Below, in pieces: positions 1 to 6,793 of a DNA stretch of 12,989 bases. Under the pieces are notes generated by a model. That model worked only from the letters and a program-made list of their open reading frames with translations, was not told the origin of the DNA and did not search any database. How positions within the stretch are numbered: the first letter of the stretch is position 1; each line of letters opens with the position of its first letter. Made by a program: the position numbers and the translations under genes. Location: contig JALXCE010000226.1 of the NCBI GenBank assembly GCA_026991055.1, positions 1 through 12,989 on the forward strand, written 5' to 3'. The DNA comes from Caldifarciminota bacterium. GTDB lineage: Bacteria > Hydrothermota > Hydrothermia > B15-G9 > WFZT01.

Positions 1-1407
1 TAATTTCAAAATCTTCCACCTTGCTAACAGTAAATTGTTTTTATTTAATAACGCTAGTGTCGATAAATGTCTCGCAGAGTTTTTCTCACTTTCTTCGACA
101 AGCAAATATGTAACGCCATCTGGTTTAGTATTTAAAAATAAGAGTGGGATCATCCCATATTTTTTCTTTATATCATATTTAAAAATTTCGTCAAAATGCT
201 TACCTTTCAAGTGATACCCGTGAATTTTATTTCTTTCTAATACCGTGATATAATTACCTATGGATGTTTCTCTGTATCCTGTTATATCATAAAAGCTTTG
301 TAACGAAAAAATTAAATCGTTCGTATCTTCGCCAAATAACGCAGTCCCTAACGAAGCTATCAAAAGCCCTTTGCCTAAATCAAATCGAGCCTCACCTTCT
401 GCGATTTTTAAAACGAAATTAAAAGCCCAATTTTTAAGGAAGGCTCCAGCTCCTGGAGATTTCTTTTTGTAAACAAAATACTTCTTGTTATACTTCACAC
501 TATCCGGGTTCACTTTATATACACTTATAAACTTTAATGAATTGTTTACAGGAGAAATTATAGTTAATTTCTTATCCACTTCTCTCACACTTGAGATACC
601 CCCATAAATATTAAAGAACGTGCAATGTCTGTCTTTTAAAAACAGGGGAAGATAATTATTGGATAGTTTTTTAGTAAATCCTGTTAGATATACTATATTC
701 TTAAATTTCTTGCGCTCAAATGTTGAGTATGTAGATCCCCAACACCAATTAATTACTTTCCCATTTTTTAAATCCAGCATTTCGTAAAAGTTAGTAAAAT
801 ACAAAATTGCAGTTGAATCATCATATACATATATTTTAGCTTTTTCCCACTCTTCACATTTAAATTTTTTCTCCCACAATAATTTACCGTTATTTACATC
901 GTATGCGCTTAAATTGATAATATCTTCGAGAAAAAAGTAGCCGCCATACCACATAGTTAAAAGAAAATTTCCTGTTTTTAAAATTTTGCGTGGGGTTTGA
1001 GGGAAAGCCAAGAGCAACTTTTTACCATTGTAAATTAAACAAGAGGAATCATGTGGTATTAAAACCCAGAGACCATCTATATATGTTCTTTTAATATATT
1101 GCGGAGTTTTAATGTAATGCCACTCACCCCTTTTGGCATCATAGGTATAAGTGTAATCCATGTAATAGAACATACCATTTACTACACTGTCAAATTTGCT
1201 TGTAACTTCTGTCATTCCAAGCTTGTTTTTAGACATTGATATTTGGAACAAGTCCTTCGCATCTTTCTCATCAATTTCTACTGGAACTAGTTTGGGATTT
1301 AAAATGGGAGCCGGTATATTCTTTCTCGATACACATGAAGTTGAAGTAGCCATTACAATTACAACCAATGTGAAGATCAGAGATAAGTTATTATTTGTTT
1401 TGTGCAT
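1..1407 (-). CDS. Exported PQQ-like beta-propeller protein, probable lipoprotein (3' end outside window)
   Basis: The reading frame is open from ATG at 1407 leftward to base 1 (469 codons, no stop), so the C-terminus is missing. AAGGAGG at 1414-1420 lies 6 nt before the ATG and fixes the start. The first ~25 residues are a signal peptide with a hydrophobic stretch (LSLIFTLVVIVMATSTSC). Cys at about residue 25 could be lipidated, but STSC is a poor lipobox, so lipidation is uncertain. The remainder is aromatic-rich beta-strand sequence, including a segment typical of PQQ-like propeller blades (LSAYDVNNGKLLWEKKF). No catalytic motif is seen; a binding, scaffold or surface role is possible but not shown. 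The gene is divergent from the sensor operon and is preceded by a sigma-54-type promoter match (1458-1472) and a large palindrome (1521-1566), so I infer it is a target of the regulator at 5311-6726. Local G+C is very low. Confidence 0.8.
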   Translation of the reverse strand, partial: MHKTNNNLSLIFTLVVIVMATSTSCVSRKNIPAPILNPKLVPVEIDEKDAKDLFQISMSKNKLGMTEVTSKFDSVVNGMFYYMDYTYTYDAKRGEWHYIKTPQYIKRTYIDGLWVLIPHDSSCLIYNGKKLLLAFPQTPRKILKTGNFLLTMWYGGYFFLEDIINLSAYDVNNGKLLWEKKFKCEEWEKAKIYVYDDSTAILYFTNFYEMLDLKNGKVINWCWGSTYSTFERKKFKNIVYLTGFTKKLSNNYLPLFLKDRHCTFFNIYGGISSVREVDKKLTIISPVNNSLKFISVYKVNPDSVKYNKKYFVYKKKSPGAGAFLKNWAFNFVLKIAEGEARFDLGKGLLIASLGTALFGEDTNDLIFSLQSFYDITGYRETSIGNYITVLERNKIHGYHLKGKHFDEIFKYDIKKKYGMIPLLFLNTKPDGVTYLLVEESEKNSARHLSTLALLNKNNLLLARWKILKL

Positions 1408-1457
1408 TTCTAACCTCCTTTTAAAAATTTCCTCAAAAGGTTCCTTCCAAAATGACC

Positions 1458-1472
1458 GCAATTTTTATTCCA
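1458..1472 (-). promoter_or_regulatory. Candidate sigma-54 (-24/-12) promoter for the 1407 lipoprotein gene
   Basis: On the minus strand the sequence reads TGG-AATAAAAA-TTGC. This has the invariant GG and GC dinucleotides at the exact 10-nt separation of RpoN promoters. It lacks the CAC after TGG, and the base after TTGC is G. The predicted start point is near 1446, giving a leader of about 39 nt that contains the Shine-Dalgarno at 1414-1420. A palindrome (1521-1566) is centred about 97 bp upstream, and an NtrC-family activator is encoded nearby. A manual scan of the minus strand over the whole window found only one other match to this pattern, also just upstream of a gene. Confidence 0.6.
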
Positions 1473-1520
1473 CAGAGAAATGTAACTTAAAGTTTAGAAA
1501 ATTGTAATTAATAAATAACC

Positions 1521-1566
1521 AAATGGTCTCAAATTGATACTTTTAAGTATCAATTTGAGACCATTT
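1521..1566. repeat. Perfect inverted repeat (22-bp arms, 2-nt centre), candidate enhancer site for the NtrC-type regulator
   Basis: Positions 1521-1542 and 1545-1566 are perfect reverse complements. The core is TGATACTTTTAAGTATCA (1535-1552). The same core with one base changed recurs at 6742-6759, after the regulator gene. The repeat sits in the divergent spacer, about 97 bp upstream of the predicted sigma-54 start of the 1407 gene and about 240 bp before the operon at 1793. No T-run follows either arm, so an intrinsic terminator is unlikely. A dimeric activator binding site is the best reading, but binding is inferred. Confidence 0.6.
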
Positions 1567-1736
1567 AATTCTTGTGAAATTAATCAATTCTAAGCTTTCC
1601 CTCTTGTTTACATACATGGTAGTCTATATTTGATATTTCGATTTTAATTTAACTATCAAATCAACAATGTACTTCACCAAAAACAAGTTCACGAAGATAT
1701 ATATCCTGAGAATTATTATCACTGAACAGAACTTTT
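1567..1736. other. Non-coding remainder of the divergent spacer
   Basis: This is part of the 385-bp gene-free spacer 1408-1792. It holds an 8-bp inverted repeat, ATTTGATA (1628-1635) and TATCAAAT (1654-1661), with an 18-nt spacer. The arms share TTGATA/TATCAA with the main palindrome, and their separation is exactly 10 bp greater. A TATATT at 1625-1630 could be a -10 element but lacks a convincing -35. No sigma-54-type match to the plus strand was found here. Confidence 0.35.
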
Positions 1737-1796
1737 ATGAACATGGCCATTGTAATTTCTATTATGCACGCATTAAAATCAGTATTTGAATTATGA
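1737..1796 (+). CDS. Possible 19-codon upstream peptide overlapping the operon start
   Basis: ATG at 1737 opens a frame encoding MNMAIVISIMHALKSVFEL. Its TGA stop (1794-1796) overlaps the ATG of the next gene (1793) in an ATGA arrangement, the same junction seen between the next two genes (3031-3034). The next gene has no Shine-Dalgarno of its own, which would fit translational coupling. The upstream frame has no clear ribosome binding site either, and an alternative promoter at 1750-1779 would exclude it from the message. It could be chance. Confidence 0.25.
   Translation: MNMAIVISIMHALKSVFEL
1750..1779 (+). promoter_or_regulatory. Weak sigma-70-like promoter candidate for the sensor operon
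   Basis: TTGTAA (1750-1755) and TAAAAT (1774-1779) are separated by 18 nt. The start point would be near 1786, leaving a very short leader before ATG 1793, consistent with the absence of a Shine-Dalgarno. In sequence this AT-rich such matches are common, so support is modest. Confidence 0.3.
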
Positions 1797-3034
1797 ATGT
1801 CCTGCTTCTTTTGATTTTGGGGATATCAATACAGATTAAAACCTTTGAAACTGGTATAAAAGTAGTTGTCAAACCCAGCAAAGATAAAGTATATATCCTG
1901 CGTTCTACGACTTATGCAATTTTTGGTTATCAGTATCCTTCTCTAAAGCTTCAATGGATAATACCAAATGCGAAATTTCCAATATCAGTACCCAGATTCT
2001 GGAAAATAAGATACCTGCCTGCATTATCTATTCATGGGACGGCCATTTACAACATTGATGTAATCAAAGGGGAAATTGTTGATAGCTTCGAGGTAAATTT
2101 TCAAAATTACAACTCTGCAAGTATTGAAGGAGAGGATAATAGTTGGGTTATAAATTTTGGCACCAATGTTAACCCAACCCGTTCATTTTCTGTATTAAAC
2201 ATTAAAAATTCAAAGAAATTACGTCCTATTGTAACAAGAGCAGGTTGTTTCATAAGTAACCTCACATTTCAATATGGAAGATATTTTGCAGTTTGTGCCA
2301 GTGGATTATCACTTCAAAGTCCAGAGGAAAATATGTTATCTGATAGTCATACTGGGTTGGTAGAAATAGGAATAAACGGGAGATTTACCGACAGATACCT
2401 GATGGAATTTATGGGATACGCTTATTCTCCATTACTATACCTAAATCCACGAGACTCAATTTTGTATTATGCTATGAAGGTTATAAATTACAATCCTTTT
2501 AAATACAGAATTTCTACTCTTGTGAAGTTTAAAGTTCCAGGATTCAAAGTCCTCATAATGAGAACTTTTAATAGAACGAGTTTTTCTGAGATAAAGACAA
2601 CAGAAATGAACGGAAAATTCTATGTTTTGGCAATAGATAACATTGGAGATAGATTGTATATCTTTGATAAAAATTTCAATGTCCTAAAGACCATAAAATT
2701 CAATTTAGAGCCTATAAAGGAAGATGACCGTGAAATCTCTTATAATTATTATTGGATGGAGATATGGAAAAATAAAATACTGTATTTATTCACTGATAGA
2801 AAAGTTTTGTCATACGATCCTCGCTCTTCAAATCTTAGCAATAAACCTGTGACCTGTAAGGTTTTTACCCTTGATTACCCTTTTGACACACCACCAAAGA
2901 AGGTAGCAGAGTTCAAAGTGTTTCATTCGTTCAGTGTAGCCAAGCTGGAAAATAGGAATGAGTTCATCGTGTTTTCAAACAAACCTTTTAGGGATAAATT
3001 GATTATTTTAAAACTGAATTCGGAAGGAAAATGA
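1793..3034 (+). CDS. Secreted propeller-like protein, first gene of the sensor-kinase operon
   Basis: Encodes 413 aa. The N-terminus MNVLLLLILGISIQI is a short hydrophobic signal sequence without positive charge; the mature part is exported or anchored. No named family is recognised with confidence. The body is beta-rich and aromatic, with blade-like segments (AIYNIDVIKGEIVDSFEV near residue 85; DRLYIFDKNFNVLKTIKF near residue 285) that resemble PQQ/NHL-type propeller repeats. No catalytic residues are evident. ATG 1793 is the first possible start in this frame because an in-frame TGA lies at 1787; it has no Shine-Dalgarno. The stop overlaps the kinase start (ATGA, 3031-3034), so the two are almost certainly made together. 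I infer an extracytoplasmic partner of the kinase, such as a ligand-binding or accessory sensor protein. That role is not demonstrable from sequence. Confidence 0.75.
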   Translation: MNVLLLLILGISIQIKTFETGIKVVVKPSKDKVYILRSTTYAIFGYQYPSLKLQWIIPNAKFPISVPRFWKIRYLPALSIHGTAIYNIDVIKGEIVDSFEVNFQNYNSASIEGEDNSWVINFGTNVNPTRSFSVLNIKNSKKLRPIVTRAGCFISNLTFQYGRYFAVCASGLSLQSPEENMLSDSHTGLVEIGINGRFTDRYLMEFMGYAYSPLLYLNPRDSILYYAMKVINYNPFKYRISTLVKFKVPGFKVLIMRTFNRTSFSEIKTTEMNGKFYVLAIDNIGDRLYIFDKNFNVLKTIKFNLEPIKEDDREISYNYYWMEIWKNKILYLFTDRKVLSYDPRSSNLSNKPVTCKVFTLDYPFDTPPKKVAEFKVFHSFSVAKLENRNEFIVFSNKPFRDKLIILKLNSEGK

Positions 3035-5295
3035 TCGCAAAATTAATATTTTTTCTTCTATTGAACCAACCAGAAGTTATCTCCTTTCAGAAAATTTTAA
3101 TTCAGCTCCCACTTACTTTTGACTTCTATAAGGAGCCTAATCTTTTCGCTTATACTACTAATAAAAAATTCTTGAAAATTAGACTTGATAAGAAAAAAAT
3201 TTCCATTGTAGACTCCGGGGATATATATGGAGTAAGTGGAAATGTTTATTATGGTGCATATACAGCTGATGGCATTTATTTGTTTTCCACCCAGGGAATT
3301 TATTTCGGAGGAATAAAAAGTTTTGAAAAAGTTTGTGACGAGTCTTCGGTCTTTTATTCGGATACCTACGAGGGGCGTCTTTATGCACTGGGAAGGAGAC
3401 ATTTTTATATTTTATTGAAAGGAAGAATATCCAAAAGATTTAATCTTCACGGCAATACAGGAGCATATTTTGCTGTAAAGGATGGAAGATATGCAATAAT
3501 AGGTGGGAATGGGGAGCTCTTTAGATTAGATCTTACTTCTGGAGACATTAAAATCTTAGATTCCTTAACACACAGGAGAATTTACAACTACTACGAAATA
3601 AGAAGCAGATTCGATTTCTGGCATCTGAGGTACCATCCATTTATAAACTCCTCTCGATATTCTATCTATTATGTAGGGGATAGCTTTACTGAAGTCACTA
3701 ATAAAGGTTATTACGTAATAGTAGATAGTTCTGGACGTGTAATAAAAAAAATCACCCTGACAGTTACTCCGTTGAAAATGTTTAAATACAGAGGTTTCTT
3801 AATTATCGTCGGTAAAGATTTTGCTTTTATGGCGGATAACATGTATATGCCTTCAACGTGGATTTTTGTTTTGGACACAATAAACTTTGATGTGGTGGAT
3901 TCATTCTCCTATGCTTACACCCCTTTGAGTGTAAATATTATTAGTAATGAATACTGGGTTTTATCAAATTCTTTCGGACTTTTATATCTGTTTAAAGATT
4001 TGAATTTTAATAGGTTTATAAACAGGATGACTCTGGCAAATGGATTAATGTTGGTTTCTGGAGCACTTAAAATCGACTATGATGGCGACCGTGATAGTGA
4101 TCTTGTGTTTATCGGATTATCTAATGCTGCTATTAAGAAAGAAGAAAGAGTTCATAGCATTCTCATTTTGAAAAACAATATATCCGAAGCTCAGAATTTT
4201 GCTTTGGATATGCTTCGACTTGCAAGAGAAAAGAAAAATTTGATAGAAGCTCCCAGAGCCTTGAACTACGTTGACATGGCCCGTAGTATCTTTTCGGTAA
4301 TATTGCCGGAAAGCCTGGATACAGCAAATCGTTTAAGGGCACGCATTTATCCATTATACCGGGCAAATATTTTTATCACTAAAACTTACAAATATTCTAT
4401 TCTTGTGGTCTTACTTGCTATTATTGCTATTTTATATTTCAGACTACAGAGTTTGAAGGATAAAGTAAAACCACCTCCACCTGGTAAATTCCTTGAGAAA
4501 ATGTTTGCGTATCCTCTATTTCATAAATACACAGTAAGGGTTGCTCCGATGCTTGAGTCTTCTTTTACACAACAATTTGTAGAGGAAGTTCAAAAAGACT
4601 CTAAAGACCTACACGACTATCTCGTAATGCCTGAAGTATCAAATGCATTCCAGAATTCAAATAAGTTCTGGAAAAGACTTTACCGGGCTTTGAAAAAAAA
4701 TCTGCGCGATATCGAGCTATTGGCAAATATTTATTTCAAGAGGAAAAGGCTAAGAAAGTTAGCAGAGATTCTATTGAGAAGAAACCTCAAAAGTATCGGG
4801 AAATTGAGAGAGCAGTTTGGTCAGGGTTTAAAAGAATCAAGAGGCGATATTGTAATAAAGGCATTACTTCCAGCAATAGAGGAGGTTAAGAAAAAGTATC
4901 CAAAAGTAAACTTCGAGACGCAGCTAAATGGCTCGTTTTCTTTTAATTTCTACGAAGATGAGTTAAAGGAATTTAAAAGGATATTCCATGCAATTCTAGA
5001 GAATGCGGCAGAATCCTTTGAAGACTATACATTGCAGGAACCACCGCGAGTAAAAATTACTGTTACAGATGACGAGCTTGAGCTCACCATAAAGATAGAA
5101 GATAACGGCAAGGGAATGTCACCTGATGTACTCGATAAAATCTTCATTCCGGGATTTAGCTATAAAAAGCATAAGGAGGGTGGAGGGTATGGACTCACTG
5201 GTGTTAAGTCATTTATTGAAAAATATGGGGAAATTTATGTAGATTCAGAAGTTGGTAAAGGGACAACTTTTATAATAAAGATTGAACTAAAATAA
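3031..5295 (+). CDS. Membrane sensor histidine kinase-like protein with large extracytoplasmic propeller-like domain
   Basis: Encodes 754 aa. Residues 1-19 are a signal or anchor segment. Residues ~20-450 are extracytoplasmic and beta-rich, with blade-like motifs (LFRLDLTSGDIKILDSL). A FG-GAP-like acidic loop DYDGDRDSDLVF lies near 349-361, followed by a helical stretch. One transmembrane helix lies at ~455-470 (YSILVVLLAIIAILYF). The cytoplasmic part ends in a clear HATPase_c domain: N-box ENAAES (N658), G1 DNGKGM (691-696), F-box IFIPGF (704-709) and G2 GGGYGLTG (717-724). Residues ~585-635 resemble the second DHp helix and linker of NtrB-like kinases. No canonical H-box (H-E/D-x-x-x-P) is present; H498 (LFHKY) and H528 (DLHDY) are the only histidines in roughly the right region. 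A GGAAGG Shine-Dalgarno precedes the start. The gene is followed after 15 nt by an NtrC-type regulator, the obvious partner. Confidence 0.85.
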   Translation: MIAKLIFFLLLNQPEVISFQKILIQLPLTFDFYKEPNLFAYTTNKKFLKIRLDKKKISIVDSGDIYGVSGNVYYGAYTADGIYLFSTQGIYFGGIKSFEKVCDESSVFYSDTYEGRLYALGRRHFYILLKGRISKRFNLHGNTGAYFAVKDGRYAIIGGNGELFRLDLTSGDIKILDSLTHRRIYNYYEIRSRFDFWHLRYHPFINSSRYSIYYVGDSFTEVTNKGYYVIVDSSGRVIKKITLTVTPLKMFKYRGFLIIVGKDFAFMADNMYMPSTWIFVLDTINFDVVDSFSYAYTPLSVNIISNEYWVLSNSFGLLYLFKDLNFNRFINRMTLANGLMLVSGALKIDYDGDRDSDLVFIGLSNAAIKKEERVHSILILKNNISEAQNFALDMLRLAREKKNLIEAPRALNYVDMARSIFSVILPESLDTANRLRARIYPLYRANIFITKTYKYSILVVLLAIIAILYFRLQSLKDKVKPPPPGKFLEKMFAYPLFHKYTVRVAPMLESSFTQQFVEEVQKDSKDLHDYLVMPEVSNAFQNSNKFWKRLYRALKKNLRDIELLANIYFKRKRLRKLAEILLRRNLKSIGKLREQFGQGLKESRGDIVIKALLPAIEEVKKKYPKVNFETQLNGSFSFNFYEDELKEFKRIFHAILENAAESFEDYTLQEPPRVKITVTDDELELTIKIEDNGKGMSPDVLDKIFIPGFSYKKHKEGGGYGLTGVKSFIEKYGEIYVDSEVGKGTTFIIKIELK

Positions 5296-5310
5296 AAAGG
5301 AGCAGGAGTT

Positions 5311-6726
5311 ATGGCAATATTTGTCCTCGATGATGATGGAACAATTGAAGAGGTGGTAAGAAAAGCATTCCCCGATAAGGAGATTCGGAGATACACAATA
5401 AGTAAAGATTTCGTAGAGGACCTCACTAAAGATAGGGATATTGACCTCATAGTTATTGACCTTGTGATTCAGAGGGAAAAGGGGAAAGAAGCCCTGTACT
5501 TTGCAAAAAATCCTAACGTAGAGGGACTTTTTGTATTAAAGAGAGTCAAAGAGATTTTCCCCGAGCGTAAACCTATTCTCGCAACAAAGTTTGCGAGGGA
5601 TGATGTGTTTGCCAAGGCACTGCGTCTTGGTGGAATTCCGCTGGAAATCAAGGATTTGAACATAGCGATTAAAAAATTTCACGAATATGCCCCCAGCCTA
5701 TCCGGTAAGATTGAAAATTTAAAAGAGTTAGCCAGAAAATACAGACAGGTCGGGTATATTGCGGTTTCATTAAAAACTCTGCGTGTCCTTGAGCTTGCAG
5801 ATAAATTTGCAAGGTCAAAGCATCCAATTCTTATTACAGGGGAAGTTGGGACCGGTAAGGATGCACTTGCAAAGGCAATCGCAAAAGTCTATGGTTTCCC
5901 TAAATTTATCAGCTTCGATATAGGTAATTATTCAACAGAGCTTGACCACCTCCACGCGGAGTTATTCGGGGTAGGGAAAGGAGCTTTTACAGGAGTTAGT
6001 GAGCACAAAGGCTTATTTGAAGTAATAGGGGAGGGGGTTCTGTTTTTAAATGAAATCGGTGATTTGCCTTTACCACCTCAGGGAAAACTGCTGGATGTGC
6101 TCGAGTCGGGGCATTTTTACAGGATGAGAACATCAACTCCAATTAAATTTAGGGGAAAATTGATATTAGCCACAAATAAGAATCTGCTCCAGATGGTTAA
6201 GGATGGCATGTTCAGGGAAGACCTGTTTAACAGGATTTTTTCGCATCACATTGAGATTCCACCTCTAAGAGAGAGAAGAGAGGATATTCCTACGCTTATA
6301 AAATTTAAGGCACCGGAGTTGAAGTTTAGTGATGCAGCTATGGATTATTTGTTGAATAAATTTGATTATCCAGGGAATATCCGAACGCTCTTTAGGCTAC
6401 TTGAGAGATTTATAGATTACGGACTCGAAACAGTACAACTTGAAGACGTGATGATGGCAACAACATTGATGGATACAAAAACAAGAGATACCAGGCAAGG
6501 AATCGATCCTGATGAGCTCTTTGAATTTATGCTTGAAAACTCTCTTAGACTGCAGGACTTAGAAAAGATGTTATTAAAAAGTGGGGTAAAAAAATTCGGA
6601 TTGAAATGGAGCGAGGACACGTGGGGAAGACTTGGAATATCCAGGGCAAAGTTTTTCAGATGGAAGAAGTCTGGGAAATTACCTACTCCTTCTATTCCAA
6701 AGCTTAATTCACGAAAACAATTTTAG
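5311..6726 (+). CDS. NtrC-family sigma-54-dependent response regulator (REC-AAA+-HTH) with variant ATPase motifs
   Basis: Encodes 471 aa, a typical length for NtrC-family activators. The REC domain (1-~125) keeps the acidic pair D7/D8, phosphoacceptor D50 (IVIDL), T92 and K114. The D50-to-T92 distance is 42, about 12-14 longer than usual. The AAA+ domain (~148-385) has Walker A GEVGTGKD (177-184), the sigma-54 contact loop as GAFTGV (224-229), Walker B as LFLNE (N247-E248), sensor I ATNK, arginine-finger segment FREDLFNR (301-308) and sensor II PGNIR. The C-terminus (~420-455) is a Fis-type HTH containing GISRAKFFRWKKSG. It should bind DNA as an oligomer and activate RpoN-RNA polymerase on phosphorylation by the adjacent kinase. 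Ala-to-Val in GAFTGA and Asp-to-Asn in Walker B are unusual and may lower ATP turnover. AAAGGAG upstream gives a good start. Probable targets are the 1407 and 7963 genes. Confidence 0.9.
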   Translation: MAIFVLDDDGTIEEVVRKAFPDKEIRRYTISKDFVEDLTKDRDIDLIVIDLVIQREKGKEALYFAKNPNVEGLFVLKRVKEIFPERKPILATKFARDDVFAKALRLGGIPLEIKDLNIAIKKFHEYAPSLSGKIENLKELARKYRQVGYIAVSLKTLRVLELADKFARSKHPILITGEVGTGKDALAKAIAKVYGFPKFISFDIGNYSTELDHLHAELFGVGKGAFTGVSEHKGLFEVIGEGVLFLNEIGDLPLPPQGKLLDVLESGHFYRMRTSTPIKFRGKLILATNKNLLQMVKDGMFREDLFNRIFSHHIEIPPLRERREDIPTLIKFKAPELKFSDAAMDYLLNKFDYPGNIRTLFRLLERFIDYGLETVQLEDVMMATTLMDTKTRDTRQGIDPDELFEFMLENSLRLQDLEKMLLKSGVKKFGLKWSEDTWGRLGISRAKFFRWKKSGKLPTPSIPKLNSRKQF

Positions 6727-6732
6727 CAATTT

Positions 6733-6768
6733 GTATCAGGTTGATACTTTTTAGTATCATATTGATAC
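6733..6768. repeat. Array of four GTATCA/TGATAC half-sites between convergent genes
   Basis: The half-sites are GTATCA 6733-6738, TGATAC 6742-6747, GTATCA 6754-6759 and TGATAC 6763-6768, with alternating orientation and start-to-start spacings of 9, 12 and 9 bp. The central pair forms TGATACTTTTTAGTATCA, differing by one base from the perfect palindrome at 1535-1552. The array fills most of the 67-bp gap between the regulator stop (6726) and the propeller gene stop (6794). It lacks a GC-rich stem and T-run, so it is not a standard intrinsic terminator. I infer binding sites for the adjacent HTH regulator, possibly acting at a distance on the promoter at 7991-8005. Confidence 0.55.
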
Positions 6769-6793
6769 CAGTAACATTTTATCTAAACCCATC

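Noticed and set aside
1196..1507. A 103-codon plus-strand reading frame
   Set aside because: It is antisense to the well-supported lipoprotein gene (own Shine-Dalgarno and signal peptide) and runs through its promoter region. It has no family resemblance.
2275..2289. A plus-strand TGG-N8-TTGCA match resembling a sigma-54 promoter
   Set aside because: It lies well inside the coding region of the 1793-3034 gene with no start codon placed to use it. One or two such matches are expected by chance in this much sequence.
6733..6768. Reading the half-site array as a bidirectional intrinsic terminator
   Set aside because: The stems are short and AT-rich without a T-run on either strand, and the same core occurs in a divergent promoter spacer where a terminator is not expected.
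1521..6768. Operon bracketed by related palindromes as a transposon or integron-like element
   Set aside because: No transposase, integrase or target-site duplication is seen. The repeats are dyad cores, not terminal inverted repeats with conserved flanks, and a regulatory site explains them better.
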